Translations under genes and position numbers: made by a program
Assembly (NCBI GenBank): GCA_017436575.1
Contig: JAFSCU010000043.1
Span: forward strand, 1-64,000
Source of the DNA: Oscillospiraceae bacterium
Lineage (GTDB): Bacteria > Bacillota > Clostridia > Oscillospirales > Ruminococcaceae
Direction: 5' to 3'
DNA: 64,000 bases
Notes under the pieces: generated by a model
The model's database searches: none
What the model was told of the DNA's origin: nothing
The model's input: only the letters and a program-made list of their open reading frames with translations
In this document: piece after piece, positions 51,071-59,331 of the stretch
Numbering within the stretch: the stretch's first letter is position 1
How the letters are laid out: each line of letters starts with the position of its first letter

Positions 51071-51100
51071 AACAGCGACTTGTAAATACAGGTCGCTGTT
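51071..51100. terminator. bidirectional hairpin terminator
   Basis: AACAGCGAC and GTCGCTGTT form a 9-bp stem between two convergent genes; a T-run is present on both sides. Confidence 0.8.
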
Positions 51101-51113
51101 TATTTAGATTTTA

Positions 51114-52079
51114 TTAAAGGTCGCTATCTTCATCAAATTCTTTTTGTGAATCAAGGAAAATAGTATTCATATTGATTTTAGCAAAATTTTCTTTTAAAAG
51201 TTCTTTATCATAACCCAGCTGCTCACATACCTGGTTGTTGATAGCTGCAAATGTATGTGCGCTTCTGATTACAGGCACATCGATGGGGCTTTTTTCTTCT
51301 ATAAGCAGTTTTTCAGCCAGCTGCATAAATTCTATATCTCCGTCTTTATACAGACTGCCCATGCCCATAAAAGCACCATTGATTGTGAATGAGTGAGAAC
51401 CTGTAAACTGTGGTATACCTGCTGCTGTAAAAACAGGGGATATTTCCAGTTCTGCGCTCATAATTGTATTGTCTGTAGGTGTCAGTACAGCATCAACACC
51501 TTGAGCAATAAGTGACTTTGCTGCATCCGGTACTTCTGATTTGTTGTTTGGATTTGCTTCAACCCAGTCGATACCAATACCTGTCAGATATTCTTTGGCT
51601 TCTTTTATTGGAAGTTTTGATGATACTTCGGCAGTGTTGTACAGCAGCCCTATTTTTTTTGCACCAGGAACAGCAGCCAGTGCAACCTGTGCCAGTCTGC
51701 TGCCATCAAGTGAGTCAGAGGTACCGGTGATATACATACCTGGTTTTTCAAATGAATCAATAACTCCGGCACTGATAGGGTCAGAAACTGCACGAAACAG
51801 CATATTTATTTTATTTTCTGCCAGAATATCTTTCATTACAACAGTTGGTGGAGTAGCAATGGAAATCACAAGGTCAACTTTTTCTTCTACCAGTTTATCA
51901 GCAATAGCCTTCATCTCATCAATGTCAGCTTTACCATCATAAACATTGTTTGAATAATCAATTTCAATATTATATTTTTCACTTAATTCATCAAGGCATC
52001 TTTTGGCACCAAGTTCTATTCTGTTGAGGGAAGCATGGTCTGTATACTTTACGATGCCTACTTTGTAGCTGTTTTTCAT
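51114..52079 (-). CDS. ABC transporter substrate-binding-like protein without signal peptide
   Basis: A 321-residue protein of the ABC_sub_bind (DUF534/TrpX-like) family: YKVGIVKYTDHASLNRIELGAKR, VDLVISIATPPTVVMKD, LFRAVSDPISAGVI and GVDAVLTPTDNTIMS are family hallmarks. The family's usual signal peptide or lipobox is missing: the protein begins directly with the first strand. GAGG precedes the ATG, and there is no upstream extension in frame that could encode a signal. No permease or ATPase is adjacent. It may be cytoplasmic, perhaps a sensor. Confidence 0.8.
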   Translation of the reverse strand: MKNSYKVGIVKYTDHASLNRIELGAKRCLDELSEKYNIEIDYSNNVYDGKADIDEMKAIADKLVEEKVDLVISIATPPTVVMKDILAENKINMLFRAVSDPISAGVIDSFEKPGMYITGTSDSLDGSRLAQVALAAVPGAKKIGLLYNTAEVSSKLPIKEAKEYLTGIGIDWVEANPNNKSEVPDAAKSLIAQGVDAVLTPTDNTIMSAELEISPVFTAAGIPQFTGSHSFTINGAFMGMGSLYKDGDIEFMQLAEKLLIEEKSPIDVPVIRSAHTFAAINNQVCEQLGYDKELLKENFAKINMNTIFLDSQKEFDEDSDL

Positions 52080-52109
52080 AATATACCTCGGATATTTGTT
52101 TTGTTTTTA

Positions 52110-52138
52110 ATTATACACTGTAATTTTATAAATTTCAA
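52110..52138 (-). promoter_or_regulatory. promoter of the substrate-binding-like gene
   Basis: On the minus strand TTGAAA (52138-52133), 17 bp and TATAAT (52115-52110), 30 bp before the start. Confidence 0.75.
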
Positions 52139-52155
52139 ACTTTAGATGCTTATTC

Positions 52156-52184
52156 TTGAAAAAATATACCTTTATTATTATAAT
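52156..52184 (+). promoter_or_regulatory. promoter of the alpha/beta hydrolase gene
   Basis: TTGAAA (52156-52161), 17 bp and TATAAT (52179-52184), about 30 bp before the ATG. Divergent from the minus-strand promoter at 52110-52138. Confidence 0.75.
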
Positions 52185-52213
52185 AATAGATATAAACATT
52201 TTTAGGAGATTAT

Positions 52214-52954
52214 ATGATTTACAGTGAATACGGAAAGGGAAATGATAGGGTTGTAATTTTGCTTCATGGTGGCGGTCTGGCACAATGGGGTTATGATGCT
52301 GTAGCAAAATTGCTTTCTGAAAATTATTATGTTATTTTACCTGTCATTGATGGCCACGGAGATTCAGACAGAGATTTTGTGTCTATAGAAGATAATGCGG
52401 AACATATCATAGAGTTTATAGAAAGTAATTTTGGTGGTAATATTTTTGCAATAGGTGGTCTGTCTCTTGGCGGCCAGATTGTATTGGAAATGTTGACCCA
52501 AAGAAAAGATATATGTAGGTATGCCTTTATTGAAAGTGCACTGGTTATACCATCAAAAATTACAAATATTATGGTAAACCCTATGATTAAATCCAGCTAC
52601 TGGCTTATAAATAAACCTTGGTTTGCACGTTTGCAGTTTAATTATCTGAGAATGCCAGAGGAACTGTTCGACAGATATTATGAGGATAGCTGTAAAATTT
52701 CAGAAAAAAATATGATTTCTTTTCTGAAAGCAAATTCATCATACAGTATAAAACCTGCGTTAAAAAATACAAGTTCGCAGGTAGTCGTACTGGCTGGTGG
52801 AAAAGAGCAGGGAAGTATCAAAAAATCTGCACAGCTGATAAACAATACAATAGCCCACAGCTGCATGGAAATTATCGACGGCATGTATCATGGTCAGCTG
52901 TCAATGAATTATCCGGAAAAGTATATTTCAATTATGAATAAGTATATAAAATAA
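52214..52954 (+). CDS. alpha/beta hydrolase
   Basis: A 246-residue alpha/beta-hydrolase fold protein. The oxyanion strand is VVILLHGGGLAQWGYD, the nucleophile elbow GGLSLGGQ (Ser), the acid follows in VVVLAGGKEQGS or nearby, and the His lies in YHGQLSMNY near the C terminus. Substrate cannot be predicted. AGGAG precedes the start. The gene is monocistronic. Confidence 0.85.
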   Translation: MIYSEYGKGNDRVVILLHGGGLAQWGYDAVAKLLSENYYVILPVIDGHGDSDRDFVSIEDNAEHIIEFIESNFGGNIFAIGGLSLGGQIVLEMLTQRKDICRYAFIESALVIPSKITNIMVNPMIKSSYWLINKPWFARLQFNYLRMPEELFDRYYEDSCKISEKNMISFLKANSSYSIKPALKNTSSQVVVLAGGKEQGSIKKSAQLINNTIAHSCMEIIDGMYHGQLSMNYPEKYISIMNKYIK

Positions 52955-53008
52955 TAATATTGAAAAGATTTATTAAATTTTTATTCACACAAAATACAAC
53001 AATTAGCC

Positions 53009-53037
53009 TTTACTTTACATACAAAATATAGTAAAAT
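53009..53037 (+). promoter_or_regulatory. probable promoter of pyrH
   Basis: TTTACT (53009-53014), 17 bp and TAAAAT (53032-53037), about 36 bp before the start. Confidence 0.55.
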
Positions 53038-53073
53038 AAGATAAAATAATGTGTTAAAAATGGGGTGCCCAAA

Positions 53074-53778
53074 ATGTCTATCAAATATAACAGAGTATTG
53101 ATTAAACTGAGTGGTGAAGCCCTGGCCGGTGACAAAGGTTTTGGCCTGGACTATCCTACAGTTCTTGAAATTTGTAAAAATATTAAAGATGCACATGACC
53201 TTGGTGCAGAAATTGCTATTGTTGTTGGTGGCGGTAACTTTTGGCGTGGCCGTTCATCAGGCGATATGGAAAGAACAAGAGCTGACCAGATTGGTATGCT
53301 GGCAACAGTTATGAATGCACTTTCAGTTGCTGATGCACTGGAACATCTTGGTGTTGAAGTAAGAGTACAGGCTGCATTACAGATGCAGCAGGTTGCAGAA
53401 CCTTATATCAGAAACCGTGCCACAAGACATCTTGAAAAAGGCCGTGTAGTTATCTTTGCCTGCGGTACTGGTAACCCATTCTTCTCAACAGATACAGCAG
53501 CTGCTCTAAGAGCTGCTGAAATCAATGCTGATATTATTTTTAAAGCAACAATGGTTGATGGTGTTTATGATAAAGACCCTAAAAAATACCCTGATGCTGT
53601 TAAATATGATACACTTACATTTACACAGGTTCTGAACGACCAGTTGAATGTTATGGATATGACAGCTGCTACAATGTGCCGTGACAACAAACTGCCAATT
53701 CTTGTATTTGATATGGCAGATGGCAATATTGTAAAAGCAATCAAAGGCGAAACAATCGGTACATTGGTACAGGAATAA
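53074..53778 (+). CDS. pyrH: UMP kinase
   Basis: A 234-residue hexameric kinase that phosphorylates UMP to [34 protein letters not shown] and [19 protein letters not shown] are typical. ATG 53074 is preferred to GTG 53065 because GGGGTG lies directly before it. It heads the pyrH-frr unit (15 bp between the genes). Confidence 0.96.
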   Translation: MSIKYNRVLIKLSGEALAGDKGFGLDYPTVLEICKNIKDAHDLGAEIAIVVGGGNFWRGRSSGDMERTRADQIGMLATVMNALSVADALEHLGVEVRVQAALQMQQVAEPYIRNRATRHLEKGRVVIFACGTGNPFFSTDTAAALRAAEINADIIFKATMVDGVYDKDPKKYPDAVKYDTLTFTQVLNDQLNVMDMTAATMCRDNKLPILVFDMADGNIVKAIKGETIGTLVQE

Positions 53779-53793
53779 AGGAGATTTTTAATT

Positions 53794-54339
53794 ATGACAA
53801 AGAAATATGAAGATAGAATGACAAGTGCTGTAAAGCACCTTGAAAGCGAATATGCATCTGTTCGTGCAGGCAGAGCAAACCCAGGCGTACTTGACAAAGT
53901 TACAGTTGACTATTATGGTGTTGCTACTCCTATCAATCAGGTTGCTACAGTTTCTGTAACAGAAGCAAGAACACTTTCCATCCAGCCTTGGGACAGAAGT
54001 CTTCTGAAAGCAGTTGTAAAAGCTATCCAGATGTCAGATGTAGGCATTAACCCAATTGATGACGGTATCAGCATTCGTCTTGTTTTCCCAGCACCTACTG
54101 AAGAACGTCGTAAAGCATTGGCTAAAGATGTTTCTAAAATGGCTGAAGAAGCAAAAGTTGCAGTAAGAAACGTAAGACGTGATGCTATGGATAAGTTCAA
54201 GGCTGCTAAAAAAGCTGGCGAACTGACAGAAGACGACCAGAAAAAACTGGAAGAAAAAATGCAGAAAATTACAGACAAATTCATCAAGGAAATTGATGAA
54301 GTTGCAGCCAAGAAAACTAAAGAAGTTATGGAACTGTAA
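53794..54339 (+). CDS. frr: ribosome recycling factor
   Basis: A 181-residue protein that, with EF-G, splits post-termination ribosomes. VRAGRANPGVLDKVTVDYYG and the C-terminal EKMQKITDKFIKEIDEVAAKK are hallmarks. AAGGAG precedes the ATG. The gene follows pyrH and ends in a terminator before uppS. Confidence 0.97.
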   Translation: MTKKYEDRMTSAVKHLESEYASVRAGRANPGVLDKVTVDYYGVATPINQVATVSVTEARTLSIQPWDRSLLKAVVKAIQMSDVGINPIDDGISIRLVFPAPTEERRKALAKDVSKMAEEAKVAVRNVRRDAMDKFKAAKKAGELTEDDQKKLEEKMQKITDKFIKEIDEVAAKKTKEVMEL

Positions 54340-54364
54340 TTTAATTTACCGGGTCTATTTATTG

Positions 54365-54396
54365 AAGGGCATATTGTTTGATATGCCCTTTATTTT
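54365..54396 (+). terminator. hairpin terminator between frr and uppS
   Basis: AAGGGCATAT and ATATGCCCTT form a 10-bp stem around TGTTTG, with a short T-run. Confidence 0.8.
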
Positions 54397-54419
54397 CATA
54401 TAAGTGAATTGAGGTAAAA

Positions 54420-55127
54420 ATGGACAATAATATCATAATTCCAAAACATATTGGCATTATAATGGACGGTAACGGTCGTTGGGCAAAGAAAAGAATGTTA
54501 CCACGAAATATGGGCCATAAAAAAGGTGCAGAAGTTTTTCAGGATATTACAAGATACTGCAATGAGCTGGGGCTTGAATCAGTTACTTTCTATGCTTTTT
54601 CCACTGAGAACTGGAAAAGGCCTGCAGAAGAAGTAAATGGTATAATGTCATTGCTTAAAGAATATCTTATAAAAGCATTTGACTATGAAAAAGAAAATAA
54701 CAGGATTGTTTTCCTGGGCGATAAATCAGCATTCAGTGGTGAGTTGCTGGAACTTATGCTGGATATCGAAGAAAAAACAAAAGACAGAACAGGTATGACA
54801 CTTAACATTGCTCTTAATTATGGTGCAAGAAACGAGATTGTTCACGCCACAAAAGCCATTGCAAATATGGTTAAAAATGGTGAAATTGATATAGATGACA
54901 TTGATGAACAGCTGGTAAGTGACAACCTTTATACAAAAGGTCAACCTGACCCTGATTTTATACTCAGACCAAGTGGAGAAAAACGTATATCAAACTTTTT
55001 GCTGTGGCAGATAGCTTATTCAGAGTTTGTTTATATGGATGTGCTGTGGCCTGATTTTACAAGAAAAGATTTGGATGATGCCATCATTGAATTCAACAGA
55101 CGAAACAGAAGATTTGGTGGCGTTTAA
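54420..55127 (+). CDS. uppS: isoprenyl transferase (undecaprenyl diphosphate synthase)
   Basis: A 235-residue cis-prenyltransferase that makes undecaprenyl diphosphate, the lipid carrier of the cell wall. HIGIIMDGNGRWAKKR carries the catalytic Asp, and PDFILRPSGEKRISNFLLWQ the second conserved block. GAGG precedes the ATG at 54420. It heads the six-gene unit that continues to polC. Confidence 0.96.
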   Translation: MDNNIIIPKHIGIIMDGNGRWAKKRMLPRNMGHKKGAEVFQDITRYCNELGLESVTFYAFSTENWKRPAEEVNGIMSLLKEYLIKAFDYEKENNRIVFLGDKSAFSGELLELMLDIEEKTKDRTGMTLNIALNYGARNEIVHATKAIANMVKNGEIDIDDIDEQLVSDNLYTKGQPDPDFILRPSGEKRISNFLLWQIAYSEFVYMDVLWPDFTRKDLDDAIIEFNRRNRRFGGV

Positions 55128-55136
55128 GGAGTTATT

Positions 55137-56075
55137 ATGAAAACTAGAGTTATTTCTGGCTTGGTGGGTTTAGTGGTACTGTTTGTAGTACTGAGTCAGT
55201 TTCATACTTGGATTTTCAATGTAGTGCTGTTTGCATTATATGCTATCGCTGCACACGAAATATTTAATGTTTATAAAGAAAAGAATATAAGACGGACAGA
55301 AATTTTGCTTGATATTGTAGGATTTCTTGTACTTATTGTTTCCGACAGATTCAACTATATTTCAATCTGGAGTGAAAAAAATCTTATTGATGCCAACAGT
55401 GCTATAAATATATTATCAGCATTTTACATGATAGTTATAGCCATACTTATGGTTGGTTTTGCTGCTATTGTGGTGTTTAATTTTAACAATATAGATTTCA
55501 GAAATGTTGCATCTGAAATAGCGTTTACTTTGTTTGCTTTGTTTGGATTTTACGCTGCACTTCGCTTCAAGACTATGTTACCGTATCATAAATATGGATA
55601 TGATGGTGTTTTACTTGTAATATGTTCGGCAGCTATAGCCTGGGGTGGTGACACCTGTGCTTATTTCGCAGGTTTTCTTTTTGGCAAACATAAAATGGCA
55701 CCGCATCTTAGTCCTAAAAAAACCATTGAAGGTGCTATAGGCGGCGTTTTAGGTTCAGTTGTTCTTACATGGTTTGTTTTATGGGTTTACAGCTTTTTGA
55801 AACCAATGCTTGAACAGTCTGCTGCTGTATACTCATTGAATATCATTACCTTGGCATTGGTTGGTGTTGTTGCGGCACTGGGCTCTTTCCTGGGAATTAT
55901 CGGTGACCTTTTCGCTTCGGCTGTAAAAAGACAGGCAGGAATAAAAGATTATGGCAACATTATGCCTGGTCATGGTGGGGTAATGGATCGTTTCGATAGT
56001 ATTCTGCTTGTAATAATTGTAGTTTCCTGCGCTATCCCATTGATTATACTTAACGGAGGTGTTTTCGGTGTATAA
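55137..56075 (+). CDS. cdsA: phosphatidate cytidylyltransferase
   Basis: A 312-residue polytopic enzyme making CDP-diacylglycerol for phospholipid synthesis. The C-terminal signature is GIIGDLFASAVKRQ followed by GHGGVMDRFDS, and GGDTCAYFAGFLFGKHKM lies before it. AAGGAG precedes the ATG. The 3' end overlaps the dxr start by 8 bp. Confidence 0.95.
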   Translation: MKTRVISGLVGLVVLFVVLSQFHTWIFNVVLFALYAIAAHEIFNVYKEKNIRRTEILLDIVGFLVLIVSDRFNYISIWSEKNLIDANSAINILSAFYMIVIAILMVGFAAIVVFNFNNIDFRNVASEIAFTLFALFGFYAALRFKTMLPYHKYGYDGVLLVICSAAIAWGGDTCAYFAGFLFGKHKMAPHLSPKKTIEGAIGGVLGSVVLTWFVLWVYSFLKPMLEQSAAVYSLNIITLALVGVVAALGSFLGIIGDLFASAVKRQAGIKDYGNIMPGHGGVMDRFDSILLVIIVVSCAIPLIILNGGVFGV

Positions 56076-57222
56076 AAATATTATAGTTCTTGGTTCTACA
56101 GGTTCTATCGGCACACAGACACTTGATGTATGCCGTAAGCACAATATAAATGTTATTGCACTTTCAGCCAACAGAAGTATTGATACTATTGAACAACAGA
56201 TAATTGAATTCAAACCACAGTATGTCTGCTTAACTGATGAAACTGCAGCCAATAATTTCAAGACAAGGGCAGAAGAACTGGGGGTTACTTTGCTTACAGG
56301 CAAACAGGGACTTGTAGAACTGGCCCAGCTTGAAGTGGAAGATACAGTTGTTCTAAATGCAGTTGTAGGCATTGCCGGTTTAGAAGCTACACTGGCCGCC
56401 ATTGAAAGCGGCAAGGATGTTGCTCTTGCAAACAAGGAAAGCCTTGTTACCGGTGGTAAACTGGTAATGGACGCAGTTAAACGCAACAATGTAAAACTTC
56501 TGCCGGTTGACAGTGAACATTCTGCTATTTTTCAATGCCTTCAGGACCCGTACAGTGCAAAAAAACTGAAAAAAATTATTCTTACAGCTTCCGGTGGTCC
56601 TTTCTTCGGTTATTCCAAAGAACAACTGGAAAATGTTACAAAAGCTCAGGCCCTTAAACATCCTAACTGGTCCATGGGTTCTAAAATAACTATAGACTCT
56701 GCATCGCTTATGAACAAGGGTCTGGAACTAATAGAAGCCGTTTGGCTTTTTGATGTTAAACCAAGTGATGTACAGATAGTGGTACACAGACAGAGCATTA
56801 TTCATTCAGCTGTTCAATTTGTGGATAACAGTGTTATTGCACAGCTGGGTGTACCGGATATGCGTCTGCCTATTCAGTATGCAATTACTTATCCTGACAG
56901 ATTTGAATGCCCGGCAGATGAACTGGATTTCTTTGCAATGAAAGACCTTACATTTGCTCCTGCAGATCCGGATACATTCCTTTGTCTAAAAGCTGCGATT
57001 GAAGCTATTGATAAAGGTGGTTTGTATCCTTGTGCAGTAAATGGTGCAAATGAAAGGGCAGTTCAGCTGTTCCTGGAAGATAAAATTGCATTTGCGGACA
57101 TTGGCCGCATTGTTTACAGGGTTCTTTCTGAATTTGAGTTTGGTGACAATTATACTTTGGAAGAAGTATTTGAAACAGATAAAAAAGCAAGAGCCTTTGT
57201 AGATTCCCAATTATTGAAATAG
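56068..57222 (+). CDS. dxr: 1-deoxy-D-xylulose 5-phosphate reductoisomerase
   Basis: A 384-residue MEP-pathway enzyme. The NADPH-binding motif is VLGSTGSIGTQTLDV, and the catalytic loop includes PVDSEHSAIFQC, GGPFFG and SLMNKGLELIEA. The start is taken as GTG 56068, which follows GGAGGTG by 6 bases; it overlaps cdsA by 8 bp. The longer frame to 56059 would be close to that site. Confidence 0.95.
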   Translation: MYKNIIVLGSTGSIGTQTLDVCRKHNINVIALSANRSIDTIEQQIIEFKPQYVCLTDETAANNFKTRAEELGVTLLTGKQGLVELAQLEVEDTVVLNAVVGIAGLEATLAAIESGKDVALANKESLVTGGKLVMDAVKRNNVKLLPVDSEHSAIFQCLQDPYSAKKLKKIILTASGGPFFGYSKEQLENVTKAQALKHPNWSMGSKITIDSASLMNKGLELIEAVWLFDVKPSDVQIVVHRQSIIHSAVQFVDNSVIAQLGVPDMRLPIQYAITYPDRFECPADELDFFAMKDLTFAPADPDTFLCLKAAIEAIDKGGLYPCAVNGANERAVQLFLEDKIAFADIGRIVYRVLSEFEFGDNYTLEEVFETDKKARAFVDSQLLK

Positions 57223-57238
57223 AGGTTTTTGAGATTTA

Positions 57239-58258
57239 ATGAGTATTTTGGTTTCTGTTCTGGTTTTTGGTATTGTAATAATGATTCACGAGCTGGGTCA
57301 TTTTATAATGGCTAAAACCAGTGGAATTAGAGTAAATGAATTCAGCATAGGTATGGGACCACAGCTTTTCGGAAAAAAGGTTGGGGAAACTGAATATTCT
57401 GTCCGTGCTTTGCCTATTGGCGGTTATGTTGCAATGGAAGGTGAAGACGAAGAAAGCGATGCAGAAGATTCATTCAATGCTGCACCTGTACAAAACAGAA
57501 TAGGTGTAGTAGTGGCCGGTGCTGTAATGAATATAATACTGGGTTTTCTGGTGTTGTTGTTTCTTACCAGCAGACAGTCTGCAATCACCAGCCGCACAGT
57601 ATACGGTTTTTATGAAGGTGCAATGACTCAGCAGACCGGTCTTATGGCAGGGGACGAAATTGTGGCTATCAATGGTAGAAAATGTTATATTGCCAACGAT
57701 ATAATCTACGAGTTTGCAAGAACACAGAATGGTGTGGCAGATTTCACTGTTATCAGAAATGGTGAAAAGATTCTGTTGGAAGATGTAACTTTTGATACTT
57801 ATGTTGATGAAGAAACAGGTCTTAAACAGATGGTTATAGACTTTTCAGTTTATCCTGTCGAAAAAACTATACCCAATATGCTGAAAGAAGCTGCCAACTG
57901 GACTGTATCTATTGCGAGAATGGTTTTTTTAAGTCTTGTTGATCTGGTAACAGGGAATGTGGCTATAAATCAGATGTCTGGTCCTGTGGGTATTGTATCT
58001 ACTATCAGTGATGCTGTCAGCTATGGTTTGGAATCTGTACTGATGATTCTGGCAATGATTACAATTAACCTGGGGGTATTTAATCTTTTGCCTTTCCCGG
58101 CTCTTGATGGCGGCAGACTGGTATTTCTTCTTATAGAACTGTTAAGAGGTAAACCTATCGACCAGAAATATGAAATGTGGGTAAATGCTGCAGGAATGTT
58201 GCTTCTCTTTGCATTTATGATTTTTGTTACTTTCAGTGATATAACAAGATTATTTTAA
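57239..58258 (+). CDS. rseP: RIP metalloprotease RseP (site-2 protease)
   Basis: A 339-residue membrane zinc protease with four helices and an embedded PDZ domain. HELGH (His17, Glu18, His21) is at the N terminus, and NLLPFPALDGGRL at the C terminus supplies the third ligand. It performs regulated intramembrane proteolysis, for example of anti-sigma factors (RasP in B. subtilis). The start shares no overlap with dxr; its stop overlaps the next upstream ATG by one base. Confidence 0.95.
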   Translation: MSILVSVLVFGIVIMIHELGHFIMAKTSGIRVNEFSIGMGPQLFGKKVGETEYSVRALPIGGYVAMEGEDEESDAEDSFNAAPVQNRIGVVVAGAVMNIILGFLVLLFLTSRQSAITSRTVYGFYEGAMTQQTGLMAGDEIVAINGRKCYIANDIIYEFARTQNGVADFTVIRNGEKILLEDVTFDTYVDEETGLKQMVIDFSVYPVEKTIPNMLKEAANWTVSIARMVFLSLVDLVTGNVAINQMSGPVGIVSTISDAVSYGLESVLMILAMITINLGVFNLLPFPALDGGRLVFLLIELLRGKPIDQKYEMWVNAAGMLLLFAFMIFVTFSDITRLF

Positions 58259-58269
58259 TGGTGATAATT

Positions 58270-59331
58270 ATGAGACATGAAAAAAGACAGGTAAAAGTAG
58301 GTAATGTTTATCTGGGCGGAAATAATCCTATTCTCGTTCAGAGTATGTTAAATGTAAAATCAAATGATGTGGCAGGAAATGTGCGGCAGGCAGTTGCTCT
58401 TGAAAAGGAAGGCTGTCAGATTGTACGTGTTTCAGTGCCAAATCTGGAGGATGTACGTCTTATTGAAGCAATAAAAAAAGAAGTGAAAATTCCTCTTGTT
58501 GCTGATATTCACTTTGATTATCGCATTGCCATTGAGTCTGTTGCAGCAGGTATTGACAAAGTTCGTATCAACCCAGGCAACATTGGTGATGACGACAGGG
58601 TAAAACAGGTAGTTAAAGCATGCCAGGCACATAATGTACCTATCAGAATTGGTGTAAATGCCGGCAGTCTGGAAAAACACATTCTGGCTAAATACGGTGC
58701 ACCAACACCTGAAGCATTGTGTGAAAGTGCAATGTATCATATCAAGCTGCTGGAAAAATTTGACTTTAACGATATAATTGTTTCTATCAAATCCTCCAAT
58801 GTGCCTACAATGGTTCAGGCATACAGACAGTTGGATTCCATGTGTGATTACCCATTACATCTGGGCGTTACTGAGGCTGGTACATATCGTATGGGTCTTA
58901 TCAAATCAGGTATGGGTATCGGTGCATTGTTAATGGATGGTATTGGTGATACATTGCGTGTTTCACTTACAGATTCTCCACTGAAAGAAATTCCTGCAGG
59001 TTTTGATATACTCCGTGCAGCAGGTATAAAGGTGCCTGGACCGGAAATTATATCCTGCCCGACATGCGGCAGAACAAACCTTGACGTGGCAGCTATTGCC
59101 ACACAGGTGGAAGAAAGATTAAAAGGTATAAACAAAGATATTAAAGTTGCCGTTATGGGCTGTGCAGTAAACGGTCCTGGTGAAGCAAGAGAAGCTGATA
59201 TTGGCATCGCCTGTGGTGTTGACAATGCAGTTCTTTTCAAAAAAGGAGAAAAAGTAAAAGTTCTCAAAGGTGACTTTATAGACGAATTTGTAAAAGATAT
59301 TTACAATTATTTAGAGGAAAAAAGTGAGTAA
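58270..59331 (+). CDS. ispG: (E)-4-hydroxy-3-methylbut-2-enyl-diphosphate synthase
   Basis: A 353-residue 4Fe-4S MEP-pathway enzyme (GcpE). The N-terminal VGNVYLGGNNPILVQSM, VRINPGNIGD, and the cluster cysteines in SCPTCGRT and GCAVNGPGEA are clear. ATG 58270, with GGTGA 6 bases before it, is preferred to ATG 58258. Its 3' end overlaps polC by 8 bp. Confidence 0.96.
   Translation: MRHEKRQVKVGNVYLGGNNPILVQSMLNVKSNDVAGNVRQAVALEKEGCQIVRVSVPNLEDVRLIEAIKKEVKIPLVADIHFDYRIAIESVAAGIDKVRINPGNIGDDDRVKQVVKACQAHNVPIRIGVNAGSLEKHILAKYGAPTPEALCESAMYHIKLLEKFDFNDIIVSIKSSNVPTMVQAYRQLDSMCDYPLHLGVTEAGTYRMGLIKSGMGIGALLMDGIGDTLRVSLTDSPLKEIPAGFDILRAAGIKVPGPEIISCPTCGRTNLDVAAIATQVEERLKGINKDIKVAVMGCAVNGPGEAREADIGIACGVDNAVLFKKGEKVKVLKGDFIDEFVKDIYNYLEEKSE

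Noticed and set aside
57239..59331. Missing proS between rseP and polC as an unusual gene loss
   Set aside because: ispG in this position is common in Clostridia, so the arrangement is ordinary.
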